Assembly (NCBI RefSeq): GCF_013032445.1
Contig: NZ_WQCA01000022.1
Span: 1-46,145 of the forward strand
DNA from: Ruegeria arenilitoris
GTDB taxonomy: Bacteria; Pseudomonadota; Alphaproteobacteria; Rhodobacterales; Rhodobacteraceae
Length of the DNA stretch: 46,145 nt
Reading direction: 5' to 3'
Shown here: positions 1-8,578 of the stretch, piece after piece
How the letters are laid out: each line of letters opens with the position of its first letter
Position numbering within the stretch: the stretch's first letter is position 1
Notes under the pieces: model-generated
What the model was told of the DNA's origin: nothing
What the model saw: the letters and a program-made list of their open reading frames with translations, nothing else
Database searches by the model: none
Position numbers and translations under genes: made by a program

Positions 1-132
1 AGTGCCCAATCCAGAACTAACCTCTCCCGGCCCTGCAAATGCCCAGATCGGGTCAGGATTACCATGAAAATCGTCAGAGACCATTAATCCAATACCCACT
101 CGCCCGCCGGATAAATTGAGCGAGCGCCACAC
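1..132 (-). CDS. possible protein fragment running off the left edge
   Basis: On the minus strand there is an open frame of 44 codons that reaches position 1 without a stop. The conceptual peptide contains SGGRVGIGLMVSDDF and PDPIWAFAGPGEV, which reads like real protein but which I do not recognise. The nearest upstream in-frame stop lies just before position 141. Possible starts are GTG at 132 or ATG at 84, neither with a good ribosome binding site. It could be the start of a gene continuing outside the window or a remnant. Confidence 0.2.
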   Translation of the reverse strand, partial: MWRSLNLSGGRVGIGLMVSDDFHGNPDPIWAFAGPGEVSSGLGT

Positions 133-354
133 ACTTGTAACATATCACATATTCATGCTAGGCCAAAGAACTGCCGCACGCAATGCAGGAGATCACCTGC
201 TCCGATCGCACTTCACAGTTAATTGAACTTTGGATCGACGCGCGCCAAAAAGAATGCAGATGCACTCGCCTTGCGATTCCAGACGGATGTTGCTGCCGTT
301 TTCGCAACCCAATCTCTGCTTGGTCGCAAATCAGAAAATCTCAGGATTGAGAAA
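133..354. other. non-coding stretch, nothing recognised
   Basis: No frame here gives a convincing protein and I see no strong hairpin or repeat. It separates the left-edge fragment from the small membrane protein that ends at 355. Confidence 0.4.
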
Positions 355-564
355 TCAAGCTTCAGAGTTCAGTTTTTCATGCATGATAGCAGCCCACCGC
401 TTCCGCAATACGCAAGCACACATCAAAGGCAAAACAACTAGAGGGATACTGGCCAGCCCGGCTACGCAATAGACTGCCAGCACCGTAAGAGGTGCATAGC
501 CGGCGATCAGAGCCGTTACAGCTCCAATACTACCTGTCAAAATGGCCAGTACAAGAATTCCCAT
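355..564 (-). CDS. small two-helix membrane protein of unknown function
   Basis: This 69-residue protein is almost entirely hydrophobic. A first membrane helix covers about residues 2-22 and a second about residues 26-50, and it ends in a short charged tail (RKRWAAIMHEKLNSEA). A GGAG ribosome binding site lies seven bases before the ATG, which supports translation. Small two-helix proteins of this kind are common in Rhodobacteraceae genomes, but I cannot assign a function. It stands alone, with about 400 bp between it and the end of the decayed rmlA gene. It could be an orphan gene or a remnant. Confidence 0.5.
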   Translation of the reverse strand: MGILVLAILTGSIGAVTALIAGYAPLTVLAVYCVAGLASIPLVVLPLMCACVLRKRWAAIMHEKLNSEA

Positions 565-915
565 CGGAACACTCCAAGCTGCGGAGATGGCGCAGCACCC
601 TTATAAGTAGAGCAAATGTGCCGCATGTTCAATTTCGTGGCAAGGCATTTCCCCGCACACGACACCTCCGTTACAATACGCTATCGCAAAAAGAGGCGAT
701 ATGATGGCAGCCCTTTGAAAAACTGAGAAAATTTTCTGAAACGGGTCATCGTGCGATAGGCTGAAATCAGCCAAGGCACTCCGCATCCAACGCCAAACCT
801 TCTTCTATAAGGGGGGCGGGTATTTCTTGAAACTTTAACACCTGAAGCGAAACAAAGGCTCAAATTAAGAATCACTATTTCCAGGTGACCGGACTGTCAT
901 TCGCCAAGTAATTAT
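565..915. other. non-coding stretch between small membrane protein and rml operon
   Basis: About 350 bp without a supported gene. Short open frames on both strands lack ribosome binding sites and protein-like composition. It probably holds the promoter of the 355-564 gene, but I cannot point to one. Confidence 0.4.
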
Positions 916-933
916 TCGCTTTACGCAAAGCGA
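916..933 (-). terminator. weak hairpin after the rml operon
   Basis: The arms TCGCTTT and AAAGCGA pair around a four-base loop, 37 bp past the rmlA stop. The downstream sequence on the minus strand is AT-rich but has no solid run of T, so this is only a plausible terminator. Confidence 0.35.
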
Positions 934-969
934 TCTTTCCCAAACAGATACTTGGCTTCTGAACCCGGG

Positions 970-1817
970 TTACCGCAACAACCCCGCCAAATAGGCCCCG
1001 TACGCGTTCTTGGCAAACCGCTCGGCCTGAGCTGCCAATTCATCACGGCTGATCCAACCTTGCTGAAAGGCAACCTCTTCGGGGCAGCCGGTCTGCAGCC
1101 CCTGCCGTTCCTCCAGCGTGCGGACGAAATTGCCCGCGTCCAGCAGCGAGGCATGGGTACCGGTATCCAGCCAGGCATAGCCCCGCCCCATGGTTTCAAC
1201 CTGCAACGTACCTTCTTCCAGATAGGATTGCAGCAGATCGGTGATCTCCAGCTCGCCACGCGAGGACGGTTTGACCGCCCGCGCGCGTTCAGACGCCGTG
1301 GCATCCAGAAAATAGAGCCCCGTCACCGCATATTTCGAAGGTGGCACCTTCGGTTTTTCAATGATCTCACGCGCCCGGCCCGCTTCGTCAAAGTCAACAA
1401 CACCGTACCGTTCGGGATCGGCCATATGATATCCGAATACGGTGACCCCCGCAGGCTTGGCATCCGCTGCAGCCATCAGCTTTGGCAGGCCATGGCCGAA
1501 ACCCCCAGGATCATCGCCGAGGGCGCGCCGGCCAGAAAATAGGCCTGCGCCAGACCGTCGGGGCTGGGCTGCACCTTGTAGCCGAACGTCACGCCCCATT
1601 GCGATCCATTCCCCTGCGTGCGCTGAAACTGCTCCTGATCCTGCGGGGTGGTGATGATACAGATCTCGCGAATACCGGCCAGCATCAACACGCTGATCGG
1701 ATAATAGATCATCGGCTTGCCATAGATCGGCAGCAATTGCTTCGACAGCCCCATGGTGATCGGGTAAAGGCGTGTACCGCTGCCGCCTGCCAGAATGATC
1801 CCCTTGCGCTGTGTCAT
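970..1817 (-). pseudogene. rmlA: glucose-1-phosphate thymidylyltransferase pseudogene (rmlA)
   Basis: RmlA makes dTDP-glucose from glucose-1-phosphate and dTTP, the first step to dTDP-L-rhamnose. The start is intact: ATG at 1817 gives MTQRKGIILAGGSGTRLYP, the nucleotide-binding motif, followed by KQLLPIYGKPMIYYP. Two lesions follow. A five-codon in-frame loss at AQAY-FLAGAPS is explained by deletion between two TTCTGGCC copies (the second copy is inferred from the family sequence). At about 1505-1512 the expected GDNIFFGHGL motif is broken by a further deletion that shifts the frame, so translation stops at 1476. The rest of the protein is recognisable in the other frame down to 970 (GVTVFGYHMADPERYGVVDFD, SSRGELEITDLL). 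Its ATG overlaps the rmlD stop by one base (TGATG), showing the old operon. It is probably non-functional; the alternative of sequencing error is unlikely given similar damage in rmlB and rmlC. Confidence 0.85.
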
Positions 1818-2662
1818 CAAATCTCTCCCAAATCCTTCAAAGTATCCGTCAGCCCCTGCGGCCAATCCGGGCGAAGAGTGCCAAAAACAGTCTCTAAACT
1901 GGAACAATCCAGCCGGGAATTCAGTGGCCGTCTGGCCGGGGTCGGATATTCCACGCTGGGAATATCCACTACCTCGCAGTCGATAGCCGCCTGCGCAAAA
2001 ATTTCGCGCGCGAAGCCGGCCCAGCTAACATCCGGGGCACCCGAGAAGTGGCAGGTTCCTGTTTTGCCCGGGTCGTCGACAAGCTGCCGGGCAATCTCCA
2101 TATAGGCTCCTGCGATGGTGCGCGCAGGCGTCGGGCCACCGATCTGATCGGCCACGATGGTCAACCGGTCACGCTCCTTCCCCAAGCGCAGCATGGTCTT
2201 GACGAAATTCGCGCCATGGGCCGAGACCACCCAAGAGGTGCGCAGGATCGCATGACACCCCCCTGCCCCGGTCACCGCCTGTTCACCTTTCAGCTTCGAC
2301 CGCCCATACGCCCCCAATGGCTCTGTGGCGTCACCGGGCATCCACGGTGATTCACCAGCCCCGTTGAACACGTAGTCGGTTGAGATACGAACCAGCGAGA
2401 TGCCCAGCTCTGTACAGTCCTGCGCCATCGTACCGGACGCCTCGCCGTTGATGAGCGTGGCCAGTGCCTCCTCTTCCTCAGCCCCGTCGACTGCTGTATA
2501 GGCTGCTGCATTGATCACCGCCTGCGGTTTGCGTGCATGAATGGCTGTGGCGCAGGTCTCAGGCTTCGACAAGCCCGCCTCAAGCCGATCCAGACAGACG
2601 ACACCCCGATACGACGCCAGTTCCTGCGCGACCTGACCGGTCTGGCCGAAGGCAAGGATCAT
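1817..2662 (-). CDS. rmlD: dTDP-4-dehydrorhamnose reductase
   Basis: RmlD is the last enzyme of dTDP-L-rhamnose synthesis and reduces dTDP-4-dehydro-L-rhamnose with NAD(P)H in the cytoplasm. The 281-residue length is normal for the family. It has the N-terminal dinucleotide-binding motif FGQTGQV (residues 5-11), the STDYVF segment (94-99) and the catalytic Tyr119 and Lys123 (YGRSK). The start ATG at 2662 overlaps the end of the rmlB reading frame by four bases (ATGA), and its stop overlaps the rmlA start. It is the only one of the four rml genes without a lesion. Since its substrate-producing neighbours are broken, it either works with rmlABC products made elsewhere in the genome or has simply not yet decayed. 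Confidence 0.9.
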   Translation of the reverse strand: MILAFGQTGQVAQELASYRGVVCLDRLEAGLSKPETCATAIHARKPQAVINAAAYTAVDGAEEEEALATLINGEASGTMAQDCTELGISLVRISTDYVFNGAGESPWMPGDATEPLGAYGRSKLKGEQAVTGAGGCHAILRTSWVVSAHGANFVKTMLRLGKERDRLTIVADQIGGPTPARTIAGAYMEIARQLVDDPGKTGTCHFSGAPDVSWAGFAREIFAQAAIDCEVVDIPSVEYPTPARRPLNSRLDCSSLETVFGTLRPDWPQGLTDTLKDLGEI

Positions 2663-3613
2663 GCCTTTACTCCCAACCGCTCACCCACGCCCTGCCGGTC
2701 CTGCAATGCGCGCCACCAGCTTTCATTGTCCAGATACCACTGCACCGTCTTCTCAAGCCCCTCCTCCAGCGTCACTGAGGGACGCCAACCCAGCTCAAAC
2801 CGGATGCGGGTGGGATCAATCGCATAACGCAGATCATGCGGACAAGGTCGATGTTGCGGGCCTCATTCTCGCCGCCGACGTTGTAAGACCGCCCCACCCT
2901 GCCCTTCTGCAACACGGTCAGCAGCGCATCAGCATGGTCCTCGACATACAGCCAGTCACGCACATTTTCGCCCTTGCCGTAGACCGGGATCGGCTTGCAC
3001 GGCAAAGCGTTCAGGATCACCACCGGGATCAGCTTTTCAGGGAAATGAAACGGCCCGTAGTTATTCGAACAGTTCGACAACACCACCGGCAGCCCATAGG
3101 TCTCGTGCCAGGCGCGGACCAGATGATCGCTGGCCGCCTTCGACGCCGAATAGGGTGAGCGCGGATCGTAGGGGGTCTCTTCGGTAAACATGCCGCTTTC
3201 ACCCAGCGAACCGAACACTTCATCGGTCGAGATATGGTGGAACCGGAATCCCTCGGGCTGATCCTGCGCCTACCAATAGGCACGCGAGGCTTCAAGCAAC
3301 GTGTAGGTGCCAGGGATTTTGGTGTCGATAAACGTTCCGGGCCCGTCGATCGAACGGTCCACATGGGGCTCGGCCGCCAGATGCATCACCGCGTCCGGAG
3401 CATGTTCTGCAAACACCCGGTTCAGCGTCACGCGATCGCGAATATCAGCCTCTAAAAAGGCATAATCAGGCGAATCCGCCACGCTGGCCACATTGTGAGA
3501 CAGGCGGCATAGGTCAGCGCGTCCAAATTGATCACCTGATGCCCTGCAGCGATGGCCTGCCGAACCACGGCCGATCCAATGAACCCGGCTCCACCAGTCA
3601 CAAGGATTTTCAC
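2659..3613 (-). pseudogene. rmlB: dTDP-glucose 4,6-dehydratase pseudogene (rmlB)
   Basis: RmlB turns dTDP-glucose into dTDP-4-keto-6-deoxyglucose. The GTG start at 3613 overlaps the rmlC stop (GTGA) and gives KILVTGGAGFIGSAVV, the Rossmann motif. Three lesions are visible. One base is missing at about 3497-3501 (ACL-DNVASV), shifting the frame. An in-frame TAG at 3272-3270 replaces the expected CAG in SRAYW-QAQ. At 2828-2838 the coding sequence jumps from LVRMIC to LRYAIDPTR through one copy of CATGATCTGCG, losing roughly 25-30 residues and the frame. Catalytic segments are still recognisable: STDEVFGSLG with the TDE motif, and YSASKAASDH with the Tyr/Lys pair. The C-terminus (EEGLEKTVQWYLDNE) runs to the stop at 2659, which overlaps the rmlD start. 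It is certainly non-functional as read. Confidence 0.9.
2828..2838 (-). repeat. junction of a repeat-mediated deletion in rmlB
   Basis: The single CATGATCTGCG here fits both the end of the RMIC segment (CGCATGATCTGCG) and the start of the GHDLRY segment (CCATGATCTGCG) of an intact rmlB. A deletion between two such copies explains the loss in one step. The second copy is inferred from the family protein sequence and not seen. Confidence 0.6.
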
Positions 3614-4169
3614 GCGGCACTCTCCCAGACAAAAGGACTGTCGAAATCGGCCAAGGCTGGGGCGGCGGCGTCTTTTTCAGACAGGATCGGATCGCCCGTC
3701 AGCCCCCAGTCGATGCCACAACTGTCCCAGCGCACCGCGCCATCGCAGTCGGGCGCATAGTAGTCGGTGCATTTATAGCAAATCTCCCTGTCAAGCTCGC
3801 GCGTGACAAAGTCATGCAGGAACCCTTTGGGCACCAGAATCTGGCGACCGTTTTCGGCTGACAATTCAACTCCCACCCACTGCCCATAGGTGGGTGATCC
3901 CTTGCGGATATCCACCACCCATCAAAAAGCCGATCCCGTCCGCAGCGCACCAGCTTGTCCTGCGCATGGGGTGGTGCCTGAAAATGCAGGCCGCGGATTG
4001 TGCCCATCTAAGCGGACAGGGAATGGTTGTCCTGCAGAAAATCCAGTTCGATTCCATGCTCAGCCAACCTGCGTCGGTTCCAGCTCTCGCTAAAAAATCC
4101 TCGCGCATCCCCAAACCGCGTGGGTGTCAGGACCAAAACGCCCGGCAAAGCGGTTTCTTCAATCTTCAT
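3610..4169 (-). pseudogene. rmlC: dTDP-4-dehydrorhamnose 3,5-epimerase pseudogene (rmlC)
   Basis: RmlC is the 3,5-epimerase of the rhamnose pathway, a cupin-fold dimer. ATG at 4169 gives MKIEETALPGVLVLTPTRF, and the family motifs RGFFSESWN, QDNHSLS, GTIRGLHFQ, YYAPDCDGAVRWD and GIDWG are all present. Two lesions break it. A TAG at 4010-4008 follows HSLSA where CAG (Gln) is expected, and at about 3915-3921 one base is missing in the RLFD-VVDIRKGSP segment, shifting the frame. The C-terminal part reads cleanly to the stop at 3612-3610, which overlaps the rmlB start. It lies 119 bp after the end of the glycosyltransferase at 4289 and is the first gene of the rml block. It is probably dead. Confidence 0.9.
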
Positions 4170-4288
4170 TAAAGTAAGACCTCTCTTCAAATATGCTTTG
4201 CGTCTTAGCAATGGGCAGCAACGATGCCATCAGGAACGGGCCCACCGCCCTAAACCCAAACACGGCAGACCTGCTTCGCGCAGCGGAC

Positions 4289-5173
4289 CTATCTCGACCT
4301 CACCATGACCTTCAACCTGTATGCCGCCCGGTAATAACGCCATATCACCAGAGCAGCAGACGCGCGGATCCGTCGGACAACATTTCCCGGACCCGACGCT
4401 TTAACAAGCCTCCAACAGGCTAGGACCGGTGGGCGCAAATCTTTGTAGAACGCCTTTCGGGAAAGGCCCGCAGGCAAGCGGCCTTTTTTTTCGAGAACGT
4501 GAACCCCTTCGACGACGCGGCGTGTCTTGGCTAAAAGTGCACGCAGGCTCTGCCGCGCGGGATGCCGCACCACGACAGATCTCCCATAGACCACCGGGAA
4601 ACCTGCAGCATGAACCCGGTTTCCGAATTCGTTATCCCCCCCCGACGCAAGCGTATCCGTGAACGGACCAGCCCGCTCTATAACGCACCGTGGTACAAAC
4701 ACGTTCGCGGTCGCTCCGAAATGGTCTTTTTCCGCATAGCGCTCCTGTGGAAACGCCGTGAGGATTTCCAGAACCTCCACCGGGGTGGGTCTTTCCGGGT
4801 CTTCAGCGAACACCCTGATATTGCCCGCAATAAGTGCGCCGTCTGGATGGTGCTCCAGTTCGGCAATACCGGCCGCGAGCCATTCCGGTTCTGGCAAGCA
4901 GTCCGCATCAGTAAAGGCAAAAATCTCTCCAGTTGCACTTTCAATCCCCCGGTTGCGGGCGGCATAAGAACCGGGGCGGGGCTCGTGCAACAGCTGTGCA
5001 GGTGCCAGACTGGCAGCCTGATCGCGCAGTTCGAAGTTCGGCGTATTATCGATACACAGAATTTCAGTAAACTCAGCCGGATAAGTCTGCCGACTTAGCG
5101 CATCTAGAGTGCTGAGAAGACCCTCGGTATCCCGGTACGTGGGAATGACAACACTGACTTTCCGCCCGCCCAT
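4289..5173 (-). CDS. family 2 glycosyltransferase
   Basis: This 294-residue cytoplasmic enzyme has a GT-A fold with the start KVSVVIPTYRDTEGLL and the metal- and sugar-nucleotide-binding acidic motif TDADC (Asp89, Asp91). The C-terminal third is basic and hydrophobic, suggesting membrane association. The start ATG lies three bases after the stop of the next glycosyltransferase upstream, so the two are cotranscribed. It resembles the glycosyltransferase at 34360-35259 (same DADC motif, similar PG-A-RN-G segment), so the two may be paralogues adding similar residues to the exopolysaccharide. The donor and acceptor cannot be told from sequence. An A8 run in the coding strand (4484-4491) encodes part of EKKGR. 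Confidence 0.9.
   Translation of the reverse strand: MGGRKVSVVIPTYRDTEGLLSTLDALSRQTYPAEFTEILCIDNTPNFELRDQAASLAPAQLLHEPRPGSYAARNRGIESATGEIFAFTDADCLPEPEWLAAGIAELEHHPDGALIAGNIRVFAEDPERPTPVEVLEILTAFPQERYAEKDHFGATANVFVPRCVIERAGPFTDTLASGGDNEFGNRVHAAGFPVVYGRSVVVRHPARQSLRALLAKTRRVVEGVHVLEKKGRLPAGLSRKAFYKDLRPPVLACWRLVKASGPGNVVRRIRASAALVIWRYYRAAYRLKVMVRSR
4463..4491 (+). terminator. terminator-like hairpin inside the opposite-strand glycosyltransferase
   Basis: On the plus strand AAGGCC(C)GC pairs with GCGGCCTT around a short loop and is followed directly by a run of T. It lies antisense inside the 4289-5173 gene. It could end antisense transcripts, or be a chance product of the A8 lysine codons. Confidence 0.3.
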
Positions 5174-5176
5174 CTG

Positions 5177-6091
5177 TCAGGACGCCGTTCCGGAAGGGCG
5201 CGCATTTGCGACAAGCGCCTGCTTGATTTCTCCCCCAAACACCCGCCAGTCGCGACGCAGCAGGCGCGTCAGCGGGCTCAGGCACTCCATGCGCTGCTGC
5301 ACGGGAATGTCAGCGCGCAGGACCGCGCGCCCGAACTCCATGAACAATCGGCTGCGCGGCAATACGAAACGTGTACGGCGAGACGGGTCGAACCAGGCGG
5401 CAAGTGCCTGCGGCGTGCTGTTTGCGGCCACTGAAGTCTGTCCATGCATCCGTCGAAAAAACAGATATTCCGGCACTTCGATGAAATCACCCAGAAGCGC
5501 CATTTCGACAAGCGTGACTTTGTCGGAATGATTAAAGCGGCCGATCAGGCGGGTCCGGCGCAGCATGTCGGCCCGCATCAGCCCGGTAATGGGGACACAG
5601 CGGCGAATATAAGTCCGGTCATGGGCACTGCACAGAAGGCTTTCAAGGCGCTGTTTCGCAGTTCTACCGTTCCAGACTATTGGCGCCGAGTAATCGCCCA
5701 TCGACTGACCATCCGCATCAACCTCCCGCATCCGGGTAAAGGCAATACTGGCGCGGGGATCATCTTCCAGACGTTCGAAACAGCGTTCCAAAAAGGTTGG
5801 CGCAATCATGTCGTCATGCGCCGCCCATTTGAAATACCGCCCCGACGCGCGGCGAACTGTCTCGTTATAGTTCCCCGCCGCCCCAACATTCTCGTCCTGA
5901 CAATGATACCGGATACGGTCATCCTCGGCTGCGTGACTCAGACAGATATCTCTGGTGGAATCGGTTGAGGCATTATCGCTGATCACTATCTCCAAATCCG
6001 CGAAGGTCTGTGCCCGCAGCGACCGGATCGCGTCATCGATATATTTCTCGCCGTTATAAACCGGCAGGCCGATACTAATCGGAACACTCAT
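5177..6091 (-). CDS. family 2 glycosyltransferase
   Basis: This 304-residue GT-A enzyme starts PISIGLPVYNGEKYIDDAIRS and has the nucleotide-binding SDNASTDST segment and the acidic AAHDDM motif (Asp93, Asp94), typical of family 2 enzymes for O-antigen and exopolysaccharide repeat units. No transmembrane segment is evident, so it acts at the cytoplasmic face. It is the first gene of a minus-strand run (two glycosyltransferases, then the decayed rml genes). An AGG sits eight bases before the ATG. Historically it may have used dTDP-rhamnose from the adjacent rml genes, but that is inference from position only. Confidence 0.9.
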   Translation of the reverse strand: MSVPISIGLPVYNGEKYIDDAIRSLRAQTFADLEIVISDNASTDSTRDICLSHAAEDDRIRYHCQDENVGAAGNYNETVRRASGRYFKWAAHDDMIAPTFLERCFERLEDDPRASIAFTRMREVDADGQSMGDYSAPIVWNGRTAKQRLESLLCSAHDRTYIRRCVPITGLMRADMLRRTRLIGRFNHSDKVTLVEMALLGDFIEVPEYLFFRRMHGQTSVAANSTPQALAAWFDPSRRTRFVLPRSRLFMEFGRAVLRADIPVQQRMECLSPLTRLLRRDWRVFGGEIKQALVANARPSGTAS

Positions 6092-6545
6092 GATTCTTGC
6101 CTAAATTGGCTGTAATACTTAGGAAAGAGTACGCTCGGAGAAAACCATTCGCCATAAGATATCATGTAGAACTCTTCACATCGTATCCCGTTTGGCCTTT
6201 GCCTTCATCAACGTTTGAATAGTATTGCCGATCGGGTCACGTTAACATTTGAGGAACGATAGTTAGTATTTTATGTGACCACAACTCCAGATGAGCCGAC
6301 ATCAGACCCCCCCGAACATCGATGGTCCAACAGTCTGACGAAATCATCCGTACGCGCCAGACTTTACTACCCTTGTGTTTCCAATTTGTAACCAAAATCC
6401 CGACATAGAGATTTTTGTATGTATTTTTACCCATTCTTTAGGCGGAATTCGCCGAAAACCGATTCAACTGAACAGGGAAACACTATAGCACTGGCCAGAG
6501 CATCTCGGGCAACCAGGCCGATCCATGAAATGGAGGGTGACGGCA
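6092..6545. other. divergent intergenic region
   Basis: About 450 bp between two divergent transcription units, glycosyltransferases to the left and flippase to the right. It must contain promoters for both, but I cannot identify them with confidence. A minus-strand open frame of 65 codons here has no ribosome binding site and unconvincing composition. Confidence 0.4.
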
Positions 6546-8126
6546 ATGTCAGATGACAAGGATTCCGGCCCCGGAAACAGCCGGCACAAGAACGTCGCCG
6601 TATCCAAGCGCCTCGTCGTGATCAACTCGGCAAGCTCGATCCTCGCGCGGATCCTGAACGTAACGGTGCTGCTCTGGGCGTACCAGTATCTTCTCAGGCG
6701 TATACCCGCAGAAGAATTTGCCGTGCTGCCGGTGGTCACTTCGATCATGGTCGTGGCACCGCTCTTTTTCTCGTTCTTTTCCGGTGGCGTCGACCGCTAC
6801 GTGGTCGATGCATATGCCAAGGGCGAGTTCGACCGGGTCACCGAACTTGTTTCTTCAATTGTCCCGCTCATGGCGGCTGCCGCGGGCGTCTTTCTCATGG
6901 CAGGTCTTCTCTTCGCGGCCAATATCGAGAAGGTGCTCAACATCGCCCCCGAGATGATCAGCGACGCTCAAATCATGATGGCCCTGCTGGTGATAAGCTT
7001 TGCGATGCAGATGCTGGCCGTACCATTTCGTACTGGATATGTGGTCCGCCAACGGTTTCTGGAACTGAACCTGCTTGGCATCGCGCGCGACTTTGTCAGA
7101 ATCATCCTCCTGGTCACCCTGCTGGTCGGGGTCGGCCCCAAAGTCATCTGGGTTGTCGTGGCAACGGTCTCGTCAGAGGTCATCTACACGATCGTAACCG
7201 TCATTCGTTCGCGCCTGATGGTGCCCCAACTGCGCTTTCGTCCCGGCCTGTTTGACAGGCGCCAGGCCAAGGAGCTCGTATCGTTTGGCATCTGGACGGC
7301 AATCGGAAAGCTTGGGAACATCTTTTACACAAACGCTGCCACCATCCTGCTGAACCTTTATGGCACGGCGGTCGATGTAACCAGCTACCACATCGGCTCA
7401 ACCTTCTATCGCCAGTTGGACACTATGGTCCTCAGGGCAGTTCAGCCGTTGATGCCAGTGTTGACCGCGATGAATGCGCTAGAAGACAGAAAAAGGCTGG
7501 GACGAACAGTATTCCGGGGTGGTCGCTATGCGCTTTGGACATCGCTGGCGGTCGCCGTACCGCTCATCGTTTATGCTGATGATTTCATTAACCTCTATCT
7601 GGGCGACGCCGAGTATTCCATGGCCTCAGTGGTCATTGTGCTCTTTATGGTCATATTTCCGTTCACAAAATCAGTCGCTTTGCTGTCGATGACAGCTATG
7701 GCGACTGCTCAGGTCAGGCCATTTTTTCTGCCTGCCTTTCTGTCCAAGATTTTTGCCTTCCTGATCATGCTGTTAATGGCGTGGTACAGTGATCTGGGGG
7801 CAATCGGAATGTCTCTGTCACTGACTGTCGTGGTGATCGGGATGCAGGTTGGGTACTACTGGCCGCTCTGCCTGAAAATGACCGACAGGAGTTTCCGGGA
7901 TTTCTGGACAGAGGTCCTGCTGCCCGGGTGCCTTCCGGCCATCTGCGGGGCAATCATCTGGTCTGCGCTGAAATTCTATGATCCTCCCGAAAGCTGGGTC
8001 GCCTTACTGGGGTATTCGGCTCTGGGAGGCTGTGTCTACCTCACCACCTTGTTCGGGTTCTGCCTCAACACTCAGGAACGGCAGGAGCTTGGAAGCATCG
8101 CTGCCCGCCTCAAGACCGCCCGCTAG
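6546..8126 (+). CDS. Wzx-like polysaccharide flippase (MOP/MATE superfamily)
   Basis: This 526-residue integral membrane protein has about 12-14 hydrophobic helices arranged as in polysaccharide-repeat flippases, with the usual hydrophilic N-terminus before the first helix. Such proteins move undecaprenyl-linked repeat units from the cytoplasmic to the periplasmic face of the inner membrane. I prefer the ATG at 6546 (MSDDKDSG) over the in-frame ATG at 6525, because GGAGG lies nine bases before it. Its neighbours (priming transferase, polymerase, Wza, Wzz) make a Wzx/Wzy-type exopolysaccharide route likely. A lipid II flippase or other MOP function is much less likely here. Confidence 0.85.
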   Translation: MSDDKDSGPGNSRHKNVAVSKRLVVINSASSILARILNVTVLLWAYQYLLRRIPAEEFAVLPVVTSIMVVAPLFFSFFSGGVDRYVVDAYAKGEFDRVTELVSSIVPLMAAAAGVFLMAGLLFAANIEKVLNIAPEMISDAQIMMALLVISFAMQMLAVPFRTGYVVRQRFLELNLLGIARDFVRIILLVTLLVGVGPKVIWVVVATVSSEVIYTIVTVIRSRLMVPQLRFRPGLFDRRQAKELVSFGIWTAIGKLGNIFYTNAATILLNLYGTAVDVTSYHIGSTFYRQLDTMVLRAVQPLMPVLTAMNALEDRKRLGRTVFRGGRYALWTSLAVAVPLIVYADDFINLYLGDAEYSMASVVIVLFMVIFPFTKSVALLSMTAMATAQVRPFFLPAFLSKIFAFLIMLLMAWYSDLGAIGMSLSLTVVVIGMQVGYYWPLCLKMTDRSFRDFWTEVLLPGCLPAICGAIIWSALKFYDPPESWVALLGYSALGGCVYLTTLFGFCLNTQERQELGSIAARLKTAR

Positions 8127-8578
8127 GATTAGTTCCGCATACCCAGCTAACAAGAATCTTCCGGGACAAACGACGATACCGCTCCTGAAGAGGGTTACCG
8201 CATCAGATTTGAGAGAATCTGCCCGATACATTAACGCCAGAAGATTGCCGAGCTCCCCCAGGAGACGCGATTGTGCTCCCCTGTCTCCACTCGCGTGACC
8301 TTACGTAAACCTGTATTTGGGCCAAATTCGCAAACTTTCGCGCATGTACGCCAAAGTTTTTCCCCAATTTCGGCAAGAAACGGCCAAGTCGTTCGCCAAC
8401 GGTGGCCTTGAGTTCTTCTTTGAGCTTACAGGGAGGCATACGGGCTTTGCTTGCTGCCTCTCAGCTAGTGGGTGACAGCCCGCCGAGCAGAAAACGGAAA
8501 CACCGAAGTTGTACTACGTGCGTTAACGAATTCAATACTTGGTACTACCCACTCACACTCACAGGAACCACATCAGCA
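8127..8578. other. intergenic region before the beta-helix gene
   Basis: About 450 bp. The frame of the downstream gene stays open back to 8402, but the extension is cysteine- and basic-rich and unlike the domain that follows, so I treat it as non-coding. It presumably holds the promoter of the secreted protein gene. Confidence 0.4.

Noticed and set aside
8402..8578. N-terminal extension of the beta-helix protein
   Set aside because: The frame is open, but the 59 codons are Cys/Arg-rich, have no signal peptide, and differ from the conserved start of the beta-helix domain. The ATG at 8579 fits better.
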